This document shows positions 44,603-54,840 of a DNA stretch of 64,000 nucleotides, piece after piece. The notes under the pieces are model-generated. The model saw only the letters and a list, made by a program, of their open reading frames with translations. It was not told where the DNA came from and searched no databases. Position 1 is the stretch's first letter. Each line of letters begins with the position of its first letter. Both the position numbers and the translations under genes were made by a program. This stretch comes from Bacilli bacterium (lineage in GTDB: Bacteria; Bacillota_I; Bacilli_A; RF39; UBA660): assembly GCA_900768345.1 (NCBI GenBank), contig CAAGCO010000008.1:62001-126000 (forward strand). The letters run 5' to 3'.

Positions 44603-46207
44603 ATGTCTTACATATCATTGTATAGAAAATATAGGCCAAAAACATTTTCAGATGTAGTTGGACAAGAAGTTGTTATTAAAATATTAAAAAATTCAATTTT
44701 AACGGGTAAAATAGGTCATGCATACATCTTTAGTGGTCCTAGAGGTACAGGAAAAACTAGTATTGCAAAAATCTTCTCAAAAGCCGTAAATTGCCTCGAA
44801 AATGATTCTGGAGACTTGTGTGGAAAATGTAGTGTTTGTTTATCGGATTTTGATGATGAAATTGATATAGTTGAAATAGATGCTGCAAGTAACAATGGAG
44901 TAGATGAAATAAGAGAAATAAGAAATAATGTTAAACTTGTTCCAAACCATTTAAAATATAAAGTATATATAATCGATGAGGTTCACATGTTATCAACAAG
45001 TGCATTTAATGCATTATTAAAAACACTAGAAGAACCGCCATCAAATGTAATATTTATTCTCGCAACAACAGAATTTAATAAAATACCTGCGACAGTTATC
45101 TCTAGATGCCAAAAATTCGATTTTAAAAAGTTAACTATAAAACAAATAGAAAATAGATTAAATTACATACTAGATAAGGAAAATAAAACAATTAAACCTG
45201 AAGTGGTTGAATTAATATCTCAACTTAGTGATGGCGGAATGAGAGATGCCATTAATATGCTTGATCAATTAATATCACTGGATAAAACTGATATTGATAC
45301 TGATGATGTATATAATTTAATAGGCGATGTCAGTGAAAATAAAATATTTGAATTATTAAAGGAAATAACAGAACATGATGTTAAAAATATTTTAGAAAGT
45401 GTTGATTTATTATTTTCTGAAGGAAAAAATTTTATTAACATAGCTAATAGACTTCAAACGGTAATAAGAAATATAATTATATATAATAATTCTGATAATT
45501 ACTTTTCAAAAGAATATGAACAAAAATTAAATAATTTTGCAAAAATTGATTTAGAAAAATTCTTAGATTTATCAAGCATTTTATTTAAACTTTCAAATGA
45601 ATTAAAAAAGACTACTAATCAAAAAGTATTAGTAGAAATATATTTATTAAAAGCTTCTTTGATTTTTGACAAAAAAAATATAGAAAAAATTGAACAAACA
45701 ACGGAAATAAGCCAAAAAATAGAAGTAAATAACGAATCAAAAAAAGATGAAGAAAAAGAAATTAAAATAAATAATGCATTATGTGGTGCTGATAAGTTAC
45801 TTAAAAATTCGTTTGTGAAAAACTATGAAAATATAAAAGAATATTTATCAAATAAAGAATATAATTCAGTTGCCAATTTAATGCAAAAAGCAACGCCTGA
45901 AGTTGTATCAGAAAATAATATATTATTTAGTTTTAAAAATACTTTTGAAGTTGTATTATTTGAAAAAAATATCGTAGAAATTCAAAAACTTTTAAAACAA
46001 ATTTTTGACAAAAAATACTCTATAGTTGCTGTAAATATAGATGAATGGAATGAAATAAAAAAAGAGTATATTAATAATGTAAAAAATGGAAAAAAATATG
46101 AATATATTGAAGAAATAGAAAAGATAGAAAAATCAAAAAAAACAACAATATTAGAAAATACTGTTGAAAATTTATTTGGCGATAGTATCATAAATAATGA
46201 GGATTAG
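44603..46207 (+). CDS. dnaX: DNA polymerase III gamma/tau subunit
   Basis: 534 residues. Clamp-loader ATPase: GPRGTGKTS, zinc cysteines in CLENDSGDLCGKCSVC, DEVHMLS, and the sensor region RCQKFDF. The C-terminal tau-like part is Lys/Glu/Asn-rich. AGAGGAGG ribosome site. Heads dnaX-ybaB-recR. Confidence 0.96.
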   Translation: MSYISLYRKYRPKTFSDVVGQEVVIKILKNSILTGKIGHAYIFSGPRGTGKTSIAKIFSKAVNCLENDSGDLCGKCSVCLSDFDDEIDIVEIDAASNNGVDEIREIRNNVKLVPNHLKYKVYIIDEVHMLSTSAFNALLKTLEEPPSNVIFILATTEFNKIPATVISRCQKFDFKKLTIKQIENRLNYILDKENKTIKPEVVELISQLSDGGMRDAINMLDQLISLDKTDIDTDDVYNLIGDVSENKIFELLKEITEHDVKNILESVDLLFSEGKNFINIANRLQTVIRNIIIYNNSDNYFSKEYEQKLNNFAKIDLEKFLDLSSILFKLSNELKKTTNQKVLVEIYLLKASLIFDKKNIEKIEQTTEISQKIEVNNESKKDEEKEIKINNALCGADKLLKNSFVKNYENIKEYLSNKEYNSVANLMQKATPEVVSENNILFSFKNTFEVVLFEKNIVEIQKLLKQIFDKKYSIVAVNIDEWNEIKKEYINNVKNGKKYEYIEEIEKIEKSKKTTILENTVENLFGDSIINNED

Positions 46208-46222
46208 AAAGGAAAGAAAATT

Positions 46223-46516
46223 ATGAATATGCAAAGTATAATGGCACAAGCCAGAAAATTACAAGGAGATATAGAAAGAACTTCAAAGGAAATAGAGAAT
46301 ACAGTTTTCACATATGAAAATGAAAATATTTTAGTAGAAGCATTAGGAACATATGCAATTACTAAGATTCAAATAAAAAATGAAAATATATTAGAAGATA
46401 AAGAAATGTTAGAAGACATTGTTTACGTTGCTATAAATGACGTTATAAATCAAGTAAAAAAGGAAAAAGAAAAAAAATTAGGAAAATACACTAATGGTCT
46501 TGGAGGAATACTTTAA
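46223..46516 (+). CDS. ybaB: YbaB/EbfC nucleoid-associated protein
   Basis: 97 residues: MQSIMAQARKLQGDIE, two helical arms and a central sheet. Dimeric DNA-binding protein between dnaX and recR, as in most bacteria. Confidence 0.93.
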   Translation: MNMQSIMAQARKLQGDIERTSKEIENTVFTYENENILVEALGTYAITKIQIKNENILEDKEMLEDIVYVAINDVINQVKKEKEKKLGKYTNGLGGIL

Positions 46517-46518
46517 TA

Positions 46519-47127
46519 ATGGCACTTCCAAGAATTTTCACTGATTTAGTTAATAATTTAACATTATTTCCAGGTGTTGGTGAAAAAACTGCTGAAAGGT
46601 ATGTTTATTCATTGTGTGATAAAGAATCAGAGGAAGTTGAAAACTTAGCTAATGCACTTATTGATTTTAAGAAAAATATAAGATATTGCGAAGTTTGTGG
46701 GTGTTTAACTGATACTGATGAATGTGATATATGTTCTGATAAAAATCGTGATAGAAGTACAATTTGTATTGTAGAAGACTCAAAAAATGTATTTTTTATA
46801 GAGAAAACAAAAAAATATAATGGCTTATATCATGTACTAAACGGAGTAATATCACCAATTGAAGGTAAAAATCCTGAAGATCTAAATTTATATAGTCTAT
46901 TAAACAATAGGATAACAAAAGATATAAAAGAAGTTATAATAGCTTTAAATCCCTCAATAGAAGGAGAAGTAACATCTTTATATATTCAAAAAGTATTGGA
47001 AAAATACAATGTTAAGGTATCAAGACTATCTTATGGTATACCAATGGGTTCTGATATAGAATATTTAGATCCAATAATGATATCTAAAGCATGGGATGAT
47101 AGAAAAGTAATATCAAATGAAAAATAA
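46519..47127 (+). CDS. recR: Recombination protein RecR
   Basis: 202 residues: helix-hairpin-helix (LFPGVGEKTAERYVY), zinc finger CEVCGCLTDTDECDIC, TOPRIM (IVEDSKNVFFIEK), and GSDIEYLD. Gap repair with RecF and RecO. Two bases after ybaB. Confidence 0.97.
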   Translation: MALPRIFTDLVNNLTLFPGVGEKTAERYVYSLCDKESEEVENLANALIDFKKNIRYCEVCGCLTDTDECDICSDKNRDRSTICIVEDSKNVFFIEKTKKYNGLYHVLNGVISPIEGKNPEDLNLYSLLNNRITKDIKEVIIALNPSIEGEVTSLYIQKVLEKYNVKVSRLSYGIPMGSDIEYLDPIMISKAWDDRKVISNEK

Positions 47128-47138
47128 TCATAAAATGT

Positions 47139-47324
47139 ATGGATGACATGATTATATTTATAATAAAAAAAATTGTATATGCATTATGTCTTTTATACAC
47201 AGTAAATATTTTTATAAGCAAAGTAGGAAAAATAATACCAATAAATATATATACAATAATACTAGTAACAATTTTTGATTTTTTTGCAGTATTGTCATTA
47301 ATATATTTAAAGTATTATTGTTGA
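47139..47324 (+). CDS. bofA: BofA-like pro-sigma-K processing inhibitor
   Basis: 61 residues with two membrane segments; KIIPINIYTIILVTIFDF resembles the C-terminal half of BofA. In Bacillus BofA holds the SpoIVFB protease inactive until late sporulation. The position after recR is the Bacillus position. No clear ribosome site; an in-frame ATG three codons later is also possible. Confidence 0.7.
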   Translation: MDDMIIFIIKKIVYALCLLYTVNIFISKVGKIIPINIYTIILVTIFDFFAVLSLIYLKYYC

Positions 47325-47334
47325 GGAGTAATAA

Positions 47335-48135
47335 TTGAACATAGTAGAGTATTTTGAAAAACTTAATGAAGAAGACAAACTAACTCAAGCATTTCTAATT
47401 GGAAATGTTCTTTTTGATGATATTCAAAGTGAAATTAACGAAGTTTTACAAAAATATATATTTAATAATAGTATTGATAATTTAAAGGATAATCCTGACG
47501 TATATATCTTAAAACAAGATGAAGTAAATATTACAAAGGATGTAATAAAGGATTTACTAAACAAATTATCAACAACTTCTCAATTTAACAATAAAAAAGT
47601 TTATATAATAGATAAAACCGAATATTTATCAGATACAGTATTCAATGCAATATTAAAAACATTAGAGGAACCCAAAGAAGGAATTTATGCAATTTTAATA
47701 TCAAATAATATAGACGCAGTTAAACCAACCATTATTAGTAGATGCCAAAAAATATTTTTAACATCATCTACTGATAAATTAGAACTAACTGAAGAAATCG
47801 GGGAAATTTCTAACGATTTGATAAATTCTATAGAGGAAAATGGTCCAAAAACTATTGCAAAAAATTACAAAATGTATAATATAATAAGCGATCGAGATAA
47901 ATTCGTTAAAGTTTTAAAAACAATGATGAATGAATATCATAAAGTTTTAAAATCAATAATTGAAGGAAAAAATGAAGATTATTTAAATAAAAAAATATTA
48001 GAAAATAACAATTTGTCTAGTATTTTAAATAAAATGTTAATAATTGATAATACAATTAATTTAATGCAAAATTACCTAAATAAAAATCTTAGTATTGATA
48101 GATTTATTATAGAAATGTGGAGATGTAATATATGA
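47335..48135 (+). CDS. holB: DNA polymerase III delta' subunit
   Basis: 266 residues. TTG start with GAGGAG 6 bases upstream. AAA+-like clamp-loader fold: VYIIDKTEYLSDTVFNAILKTLEEP and SRCQKIF, no Walker A, as for delta'. Overlaps ricT by 4 bases. Confidence 0.93.
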   Translation: MNIVEYFEKLNEEDKLTQAFLIGNVLFDDIQSEINEVLQKYIFNNSIDNLKDNPDVYILKQDEVNITKDVIKDLLNKLSTTSQFNNKKVYIIDKTEYLSDTVFNAILKTLEEPKEGIYAILISNNIDAVKPTIISRCQKIFLTSSTDKLELTEEIGEISNDLINSIEENGPKTIAKNYKMYNIISDRDKFVKVLKTMMNEYHKVLKSIIEGKNEDYLNKKILENNNLSSILNKMLIIDNTINLMQNYLNKNLSIDRFIIEMWRCNI

Positions 48136-48938
48136 AATGTGTAGGAGTAGAGTTTAAATCAGGTGGAAAACAATATACTTTTTTTGATAATGATATAGAA
48201 GTTAGTTGTGAAGATTATGTAATAGTAGAAACTGAAAGAGGACTTCAATTTGGAAAAGTGTGCGTTCTTCTTGGAGAATTAAATGATGGAAAAGAGCACA
48301 CAAAAATTGTACAAATTGCAAAGAATAAAGAGATAAAGCAAAATGAATCAAACATAAGGAACGCAAAAAAAGCATTAGAAAAAGCACAAGAAATAGCAGT
48401 AAAATTATCACTTGAAATGAAATTTTTAGACGCATATTTTACATTTGATAGAAAGCAATTAGTATTTCAATTTTTAGCTGATAATAGAGTAGATTTTAGA
48501 GAACTTGCAAAATCATTAGCAGCAATATATAAAACTCGTATTGAATTAAGACAAGTAGGAGTAAGAGATAAAGCAAAAGAAATCTCTGGAATTGGACAAT
48601 GTGGTAGAAAACTATGCTGTTCTAGTTTCTTAAATGATCTTGACTCAGTAGGAATAGCACAAGTAAAAAATCAAAATTTATCTTTAAATCCAAGTAAAAT
48701 TAATGGATTATGTGGTAGACTTTTGTGTTGCTTAAAATATGAAGACGATTTATATACAGAATTTAGAAAAGATTTACCGGAAGTTGGTGATAAAATCAAA
48801 CATGATAAAGAAGATGCAACCGTTATAAGTGTTGACATTCCAAATAGAAAGTATACAATATTAACCGAATCAGGAACAAAAGATGAAGTAACTGTTCCAT
48901 TAAAGTGTAGTGGTAAATATGGAAAAAGTAGAAATTAA
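48132..48938 (+). CDS. ricT: PSP1-domain protein RicT (YaaT)
   Basis: 268 residues. Cys-rich segments CGRKLCCSSFL and CGRLLCCLKYE ligate Fe-S in the Ric complex, which supports RNase Y maturation of mRNAs and affects competence and sporulation in Bacillus. Position after holB is conserved; yabA is missing after it. Confidence 0.94.
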   Translation: MKCVGVEFKSGGKQYTFFDNDIEVSCEDYVIVETERGLQFGKVCVLLGELNDGKEHTKIVQIAKNKEIKQNESNIRNAKKALEKAQEIAVKLSLEMKFLDAYFTFDRKQLVFQFLADNRVDFRELAKSLAAIYKTRIELRQVGVRDKAKEISGIGQCGRKLCCSSFLNDLDSVGIAQVKNQNLSLNPSKINGLCGRLLCCLKYEDDLYTEFRKDLPEVGDKIKHDKEDATVISVDIPNRKYTILTESGTKDEVTVPLKCSGKYGKSRN

Positions 48939-49647
48939 TGATTTAGTATATTTTAAAAATATTAAAATAGTTCAGAATAAAGACTATTTTAATTTTAGTT
49001 TGGATTCAATTTTACTACCTAATTTTGTAGAAATAACAAGAAAGACTAAAAAAATATTAGATATGTGTACTGGGAATGCTCCTATACCATTAATACTATC
49101 AACGAAAACTGATGCAAAAATTTATGGAGTAGAACTTCAAAAAGAAGTATACGATTTGGCAAAAGAAACAATAAAAATAAATAATCTTGATAATCAAATA
49201 GAACTTATAAACGACAATATTAAGAATCTAAAGAAAATTTTTGATACAGAAATATTTGATATAATTACATGTAATCCACCTTATTTCAAGAAAAAAGATG
49301 ATAGTATTATTAATGAAAATAAGGTAAAATCTATTGCAAGACATGAAATAGAAATGGAACTAGAAGATGTAATGATAATAAGTAAAGCTTTATTGAAAAA
49401 TGAGGGTTCACTAGTATTAGTTCATAGAACTGATAGATTAATTGAAATTATAGAATTAATGAAAAAACATAACATAGAGCCAAAACGAATGAGACTAATA
49501 TATCCGAAAGTTAATATGGAATCTAATCTTGTATTAATAGAAGGAAGAAAAAATGGAAAAGAAGGATTAAAAATATTACCTCCACTATATATTCACAATG
49601 ATGATAGCAGTTATACTAGTGAGGTATTAGAAATGTTTGGGAAGTGA
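48919..49647 (+). CDS. yabB: tRNA1(Val)-adenine-37-N6 methyltransferase-like (YabB)
   Basis: 242 residues from MEKVEIND; a GTG three codons earlier is possible. SAM motif LDMCTGNAPIPLIL and NPPYFKK (N6-methylase catalytic NPPY). Overlaps the end of ricT by 20 bases. Position before rsmI matches B. subtilis. Confidence 0.9.
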   Translation: MEKVEINDLVYFKNIKIVQNKDYFNFSLDSILLPNFVEITRKTKKILDMCTGNAPIPLILSTKTDAKIYGVELQKEVYDLAKETIKINNLDNQIELINDNIKNLKKIFDTEIFDIITCNPPYFKKKDDSIINENKVKSIARHEIEMELEDVMIISKALLKNEGSLVLVHRTDRLIEIIELMKKHNIEPKRMRLIYPKVNMESNLVLIEGRKNGKEGLKILPPLYIHNDDSSYTSEVLEMFGK

Positions 49648-49651
49648 TAAA

Positions 49652-50488
49652 ATGATACAAAAAAGTTATGATAAAAGTCCATATGGAAAACTTTATTTAA
49701 TACCAACACCAATTGGTAACTTAGAAGATATAACTTTAAGAGCAATTAATACTCTAAAAGAAGTTGATATTGTTTATGCAGAAGATACAAGAGAAACTTT
49801 AAATCTATTAAAACACTTAAATATTCAAAAAAAGGTTGAATCTTGCCACAAATATACAGAAATGATGCACAAAGATAAAATTGTTAATATCTTAAAAGAA
49901 GGAAAGAATATTGGATATGTAACAGATAGAGGCACACCTCTTATAAGTGATCCAGGAAATGTTATAGTTGATGAAGCTATAAAAGAAGGAATAACTGTAA
50001 TAGCACTACCAGGGCCAAATGCACTTTTACCAGCTATCAATATGTCAGGAATAAGTAACGAAAGATTTCTTTTCTATGGTTTTTTAAATAGTAAACAAAC
50101 CCTAGCTAGAAAAGAACTAATCGATTTAAAAGAAATAAAACAAACATTAATTTTCTATGAAGCACCTCATAGAATAAAGAATACTTTAGAATTATTAAAA
50201 GATGTTTTAGGCGATAGGAAAATTGCAATAGTAAGAGAAATTTCTAAATTATATGAAGAAGTAATAAGAGATAATATTAGTAATATTATTAAAATTTGTG
50301 ATAGAATAAAAGGTGAAATGGTAATCGTAGTTGAAGGGTACATAGAAGTAGAACAAGAAGTAAATTATCAAGAAGTTATCAATAGCCTATTAGAAAAAGG
50401 TTATTCAAAAAGAGATGCCATTAAAGAAGTATCAGATAGATACAATGTTAGTAAGAACAAACTTTATAATGAATATAAGGAGGACTAA
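49652..50488 (+). CDS. rsmI: 16S rRNA 2'-O-ribose C1402 methyltransferase
   Basis: 278 residues from MIQKSYDKS; a TTG five codons earlier overlaps yabB. SAM-TP methylase fold: LIPTPIGNLEDITLRA, EDTRETLNLL, GTPLISDPG, and FYEAPHR. Matches the rsmI position. Confidence 0.95.
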   Translation: MIQKSYDKSPYGKLYLIPTPIGNLEDITLRAINTLKEVDIVYAEDTRETLNLLKHLNIQKKVESCHKYTEMMHKDKIVNILKEGKNIGYVTDRGTPLISDPGNVIVDEAIKEGITVIALPGPNALLPAINMSGISNERFLFYGFLNSKQTLARKELIDLKEIKQTLIFYEAPHRIKNTLELLKDVLGDRKIAIVREISKLYEEVIRDNISNIIKICDRIKGEMVIVVEGYIEVEQEVNYQEVINSLLEKGYSKRDAIKEVSDRYNVSKNKLYNEYKED

Positions 50489-51052
50489 ATGAAATTAATC
50501 GTAGGACTCGGAAACCCAGAAAAAAAGTATAAAAAAACAAGACATAATTGTGGATTTAGAGCAATAGACTATTATGCTAAAGAAAATAATCTTACATTTA
50601 AATCCAAATTTAAAGGATTGTATTGTGAACAGATTGTTAACAATGAAAAAATAATTCTTCTAAAACCACAAACATATATGAACTTATCAGGAGAATCAGT
50701 ACGTGAAATAGTAAAATTCTATAACATTGATATAAATAATATATTAGTTATTTATGATGATGTAGATTTTGAAGTTGGAACATTTAAAATAAGAAGAGGT
50801 GGAAGTGCCGGAGGACATAATGGTATTAGAAATATAATAGATAACCTAAAAACTGAAAATATAGGGAGAATTAGAATTGGCATATCTAAAAATGAAATAC
50901 CATTAATGGATTACGTTCTAGGTAAATTTACTCCAGAAGAAGATAAAAAGATAGAATCAGTTCTTCCACAAGTTGCTAACATTATATATGACTTTTCAAA
51001 TCATAATATAGATGAATTAATGGAAAAATACAATAGGAATAAAAATGAGTAA
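50489..51052 (+). CDS. pth: Peptidyl-tRNA hydrolase
   Basis: 187 residues: GLGNPEKKYKKTRHNCGF with the catalytic His, LLKPQTYMNLSG, and GGSAGGHNG. Recycles tRNA. Directly abuts rsmI and overlaps mfd by 8 bases. Confidence 0.97.
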   Translation: MKLIVGLGNPEKKYKKTRHNCGFRAIDYYAKENNLTFKSKFKGLYCEQIVNNEKIILLKPQTYMNLSGESVREIVKFYNIDINNILVIYDDVDFEVGTFKIRRGGSAGGHNGIRNIIDNLKTENIGRIRIGISKNEIPLMDYVLGKFTPEEDKKIESVLPQVANIIYDFSNHNIDELMEKYNRNKNE

Positions 51053-54000
51053 TAATTTATATAAAGAATTATTTGATTTTAATATTGATACCACCAAAAA
51101 GATATCAGTTACTAAGAATGAAATATATAACCAATTATTGTTATATATCTTTTTAACGTCTAAAAAAAATTTGCTTTTAGTTCTTCCTACTTTAAATGAA
51201 GCGACTGAAGTATATAATGAACTAAAAAACTATTTAGATGAAGTATATCTATTTCCAGAAGATGATATAATGACTAAAACAGCAATCGCTAGTTCACCAG
51301 AACTACTATTCATGAGAGCAAACATCTTAAATAAATTTAATGATAGACAAGATAAAATAGTTATAGTTCACCTAAATAGTTTCATAAAAAAATTGCCTAA
51401 CAAAGACATATTTATAAAAAATAAAATTAAATTATCAAAAGGTAAAAAAATCAATAGAGATGACCTTATAAAGAAATTAATTGAAATAGGTTATAAAAGG
51501 GAAAGTATGGTCTATGATACATCTGACTTTTCAGTTAGAGGCTTTGTTGTAGATGTTTATCCAATAAACGAAGAAAATCCAATAAGAATTGAATTCTTTG
51601 ATGACGAGATAGAGAAAATTAAACACTTTGAGGTAGTTACACAAAAATCAATAGATGAACTAGATACTATAGAAATTCAATCTATCAAAGATGACTTCGG
51701 AGACAACACATCTTCAATTAGAGAGTACATCGAAGATGGAAAAGTAATATTTAGTAATTATAATCAACTACTAAACCAAGAAAAAATGATTCAGCCACAA
51801 CTTAAATATTTAGAAATAGAAAACTCAGTTTATAAAGTAAAAGATTTAACAAAAAAAGAAGATATTTTCTTAGATACAATAAATAATAAAAATTGTGACA
51901 TAGATATAGAAGCAAAATCGATCGCAAACTATGAAAATAACAAAGAAGCATTCACTGAAGCAATTGAAAAATACAACGGAACACTATATACAACTAACAA
52001 ATTATTAACAAAAGAAATAAAAAAAATAGACAAAAACATAAAAATAGTGAATAACACATTAAATCACGGATTTGTGTATAAAAATAACTATTATTTTTCA
52101 GAATTTGATCTATATGGACGTAAAAATAAACAAGAATTGACACGTGATAAGTCACTTGGAACAAAAATAATGTCAATTGACGCTATCAAGCCAGGAGATT
52201 ATGTAGTACATAGAAAGTCTGGAATTGGTATCTATATGGGCATTACTACTATAGAAAAGAAAGGTCTAAAAAAAGATTATCTTCTTATTCATTACAAAGG
52301 TAATGACAAACTTTATATGCCGGTAGAAGACATATCTAAACTATATAAATATTCTGCTAAAGAGGGCGCTAAACCAACTATTAACAAACTAAATAGTGTT
52401 GAATGGACAAAAACAAAACTTAGAATTAAAGAAAGAATTAAAAGCATTACTGGTGAACTTCTTAAAATATACCAAGAAAGAAATAAAGCAACAATTGAAC
52501 CATTCAAAAAAGATGATGAAGAACAAGAAATATTCGAATCAGAATTTGAATATGAAGAAACAGTTGATCAATTAAAAGCTGCCAATGATATAAAAAGAGA
52601 TTTAGAAAAACCACGACCAATGGAAAGGTTACTTTGTGGAGATGTTGGTTATGGTAAAACAGAAGTAATCTTTAGAGCAATATTCAAAACTGTTGAAAAT
52701 GGTAAACAAGTAGCATACCTATGCCCAACAACATTACTTTCTCATCAGCAATATGATTCAGCTTTAGAAAGATTTAAAAACCATGGAATTAATATTGATT
52801 TAATTAATAGACATTTTACTAACAAACAAGTCCAAGAAAAATTAAAGAGACTAAAAGAGGGCAAAACAGATATTATATTTGGTACTCATAGACTTCTTAG
52901 TTCAGATGTTGAATACAAAGATTTAGGACTTCTTGTAATAGATGAAGAACATAGATTTGGTGTAGAACAAAAAGAGAAAATTAAGAAATTAAAATCAAAT
53001 GTACACGTTCTTTCAGTATCCGCAACACCAATCCCAAGATCACTTCAAATGTCACTTGTTGGCATTAGAGACCTAAGCTTAATAGAAAGTGCACCTAAGA
53101 ATAGATACCCAGTTCAAACATATGTAATTGAATACAATGAGATGTTAATAAGAGAAGCAATACTAAAAGAGATGTCTAGAAAAGGCCAAGCATTTATTCT
53201 TTATAACAATATTACTAATATGGAAACATTAGTTTCAAAATATAAAAGACTTATTCCTGAAGCTAGAATTTGCTATGCACACGGAAAAATGACAAAGAAT
53301 GAAATGCAAGATATAATTTATGACTTTACTAATAAAGAGTATGATGTTTTAGTAAGCACAACTATTATAGAAAATGGAATTGATATACCAAATGCTAACA
53401 CAATAATTGTTATTGACAGTGATAGATTCGGACTTAGTCAACTTTATCAAATAAGAGGAAGAGTTGGTAGAGGAGATAAAATCGCATATGCTTATCTAAT
53501 GTATAAAAAAGAAAAAGTATTAAATCCAACAGCACTAAAAAGATTAGAAGCAATCAAAGAATTTACTGAACTAGGTAGTGGATATAAAATATCAATGAGA
53601 GACTTAGCTATAAGAGGCGCCGGAGACATACTAGGCAAAGAACAAGCAGGGTTCATAGATTCAGTCGGAGTAAATATGTACTTAGACCTAATCAATGAAG
53701 AAGTTAATGGTATCAAAGTAGATGAAGATGAAGAAAAAGAACCTACTATGATAGATGTCGCAACTCACATTGGAAAAGAATATACAGATGAAAGCGAAAT
53801 AGTAATAGAACTTCACAAAAAAATAAATGGTATAACAAATAAAAAAGAACTAAAAGAAGTTCTATCAGAAATAAGAGATAGATTTGGTATGACTAATCAT
53901 GAACTAGAACTTTATGCTCATGAAAAATACTTAGAGAAACTTTTAATTATTACTGGTGTAAAAATACTAGAAAATGATAATTTAAAAGTAGTTTTAAAAC

Positions 54001-54197
54001 TTAAAAAAGAAATTTATGAAACAATTAGTGTAGAGAAACTATTTATAGAAGCAACTAAAATAACTACAAAATTTAATTTCTCATACAAAGCAGGTTCAAT
54101 ACTAGTAACACTTTTAAAAGCAACTTTAGAAAAAGATTATATCTACTATTTAGAAGAACTTTTAGAACTAATATACGATTTAAAATTTAAAGTATAA
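51045..54197 (+). CDS. mfd: Transcription-repair coupling factor
   Basis: 1050 residues, ~100 shorter than typical Mfd. UvrB-like N-domain, RNAP-interacting domain (GDYVVHRKSGIGIYMGI), translocase with GDVGYGKTE, DEEHRFG and QIRGRVGRG, and a C-terminal TRCF domain. Releases stalled RNA polymerase at lesions and recruits UvrA. Followed by spoVT as in Bacillus. Confidence 0.96.
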   Translation: MSNNLYKELFDFNIDTTKKISVTKNEIYNQLLLYIFLTSKKNLLLVLPTLNEATEVYNELKNYLDEVYLFPEDDIMTKTAIASSPELLFMRANILNKFNDRQDKIVIVHLNSFIKKLPNKDIFIKNKIKLSKGKKINRDDLIKKLIEIGYKRESMVYDTSDFSVRGFVVDVYPINEENPIRIEFFDDEIEKIKHFEVVTQKSIDELDTIEIQSIKDDFGDNTSSIREYIEDGKVIFSNYNQLLNQEKMIQPQLKYLEIENSVYKVKDLTKKEDIFLDTINNKNCDIDIEAKSIANYENNKEAFTEAIEKYNGTLYTTNKLLTKEIKKIDKNIKIVNNTLNHGFVYKNNYYFSEFDLYGRKNKQELTRDKSLGTKIMSIDAIKPGDYVVHRKSGIGIYMGITTIEKKGLKKDYLLIHYKGNDKLYMPVEDISKLYKYSAKEGAKPTINKLNSVEWTKTKLRIKERIKSITGELLKIYQERNKATIEPFKKDDEEQEIFESEFEYEETVDQLKAANDIKRDLEKPRPMERLLCGDVGYGKTEVIFRAIFKTVENGKQVAYLCPTTLLSHQQYDSALERFKNHGINIDLINRHFTNKQVQEKLKRLKEGKTDIIFGTHRLLSSDVEYKDLGLLVIDEEHRFGVEQKEKIKKLKSNVHVLSVSATPIPRSLQMSLVGIRDLSLIESAPKNRYPVQTYVIEYNEMLIREAILKEMSRKGQAFILYNNITNMETLVSKYKRLIPEARICYAHGKMTKNEMQDIIYDFTNKEYDVLVSTTIIENGIDIPNANTIIVIDSDRFGLSQLYQIRGRVGRGDKIAYAYLMYKKEKVLNPTALKRLEAIKEFTELGSGYKISMRDLAIRGAGDILGKEQAGFIDSVGVNMYLDLINEEVNGIKVDEDEEKEPTMIDVATHIGKEYTDESEIVIELHKKINGITNKKELKEVLSEIRDRFGMTNHELELYAHEKYLEKLLIITGVKILENDNLKVVLKLKKEIYETISVEKLFIEATKITTKFNFSYKAGSILVTLLKATLEKDYIYYLEELLELIYDLKFKV

Positions 54198-54236
54198 AAT
54201 GACTAAATGTAATCAAACTATTATTAGGGTGATTAC

Positions 54237-54734
54237 ATGAAACCAACTGGTATAGTAAGAAAAATAGATGAACTAGGAAGAATAGTACTTCCTAAAGAAA
54301 TGAGAAAATGTTTAAATATAAATACTGGAGACGATTTTCAAATAAGACTTGAAGATGAAAAAATAATATTAGAAAAGTATTCATATTTAAAAAACTATGA
54401 ACAAGAAATTCTAAGTATAATAAACTGTTTTATATCAGAAACTACATATGATATAAGTTTAGTAGTTAATAGTAAAATAATAAATAAAAATAATGAAATT
54501 ATTGATCAAAAACTAGATAGATTAATTCAAGAAAGAAAAATATTTGAATGTAAAAATATAGAAGAATTAGAATTAAATAAAAATCTTATTATAGAAGGAA
54601 GATACATTATCTTACCAATCGTAGTTAATAGTGACTTGTTAGGTTCATTAATTATTGTAAGTAAAGATGATATCATAAGTATGGAGAAAACTTCAAAACT
54701 ACTTCTTAAATTAATAAAATCTAAATTTGAATAA
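54237..54734 (+). CDS. spoVT: SpoVT-like AbrB-family regulator
   Basis: 165 residues. AbrB DNA-binding domain (MKPTGIVRKIDELGRIVLPKEMR) plus a ~110-residue GAF-like C-domain, as in SpoVT and unlike the short AbrB. SpoVT is a forespore regulator. Position after mfd matches B. subtilis. Confidence 0.88.
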   Translation: MKPTGIVRKIDELGRIVLPKEMRKCLNINTGDDFQIRLEDEKIILEKYSYLKNYEQEILSIINCFISETTYDISLVVNSKIINKNNEIIDQKLDRLIQERKIFECKNIEELELNKNLIIEGRYIILPIVVNSDLLGSLIIVSKDDIISMEKTSKLLLKLIKSKFE

Positions 54735-54840
54735 TATGTCAAATATTCTATAAATATGTCTATCTAGTTGAAAACATAAAAATAAAAGTGCTAATATAAT
54801 TATGTACTTTCAAAAAAATTTAGAATGTTTGGTGATAAAA

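Noticed and set aside
52140..52160. A further parS site in mfd (contains CACGTG)
   Set aside because: Only the six-base core matches; flanks do not fit TGTTCC/GGAACA.
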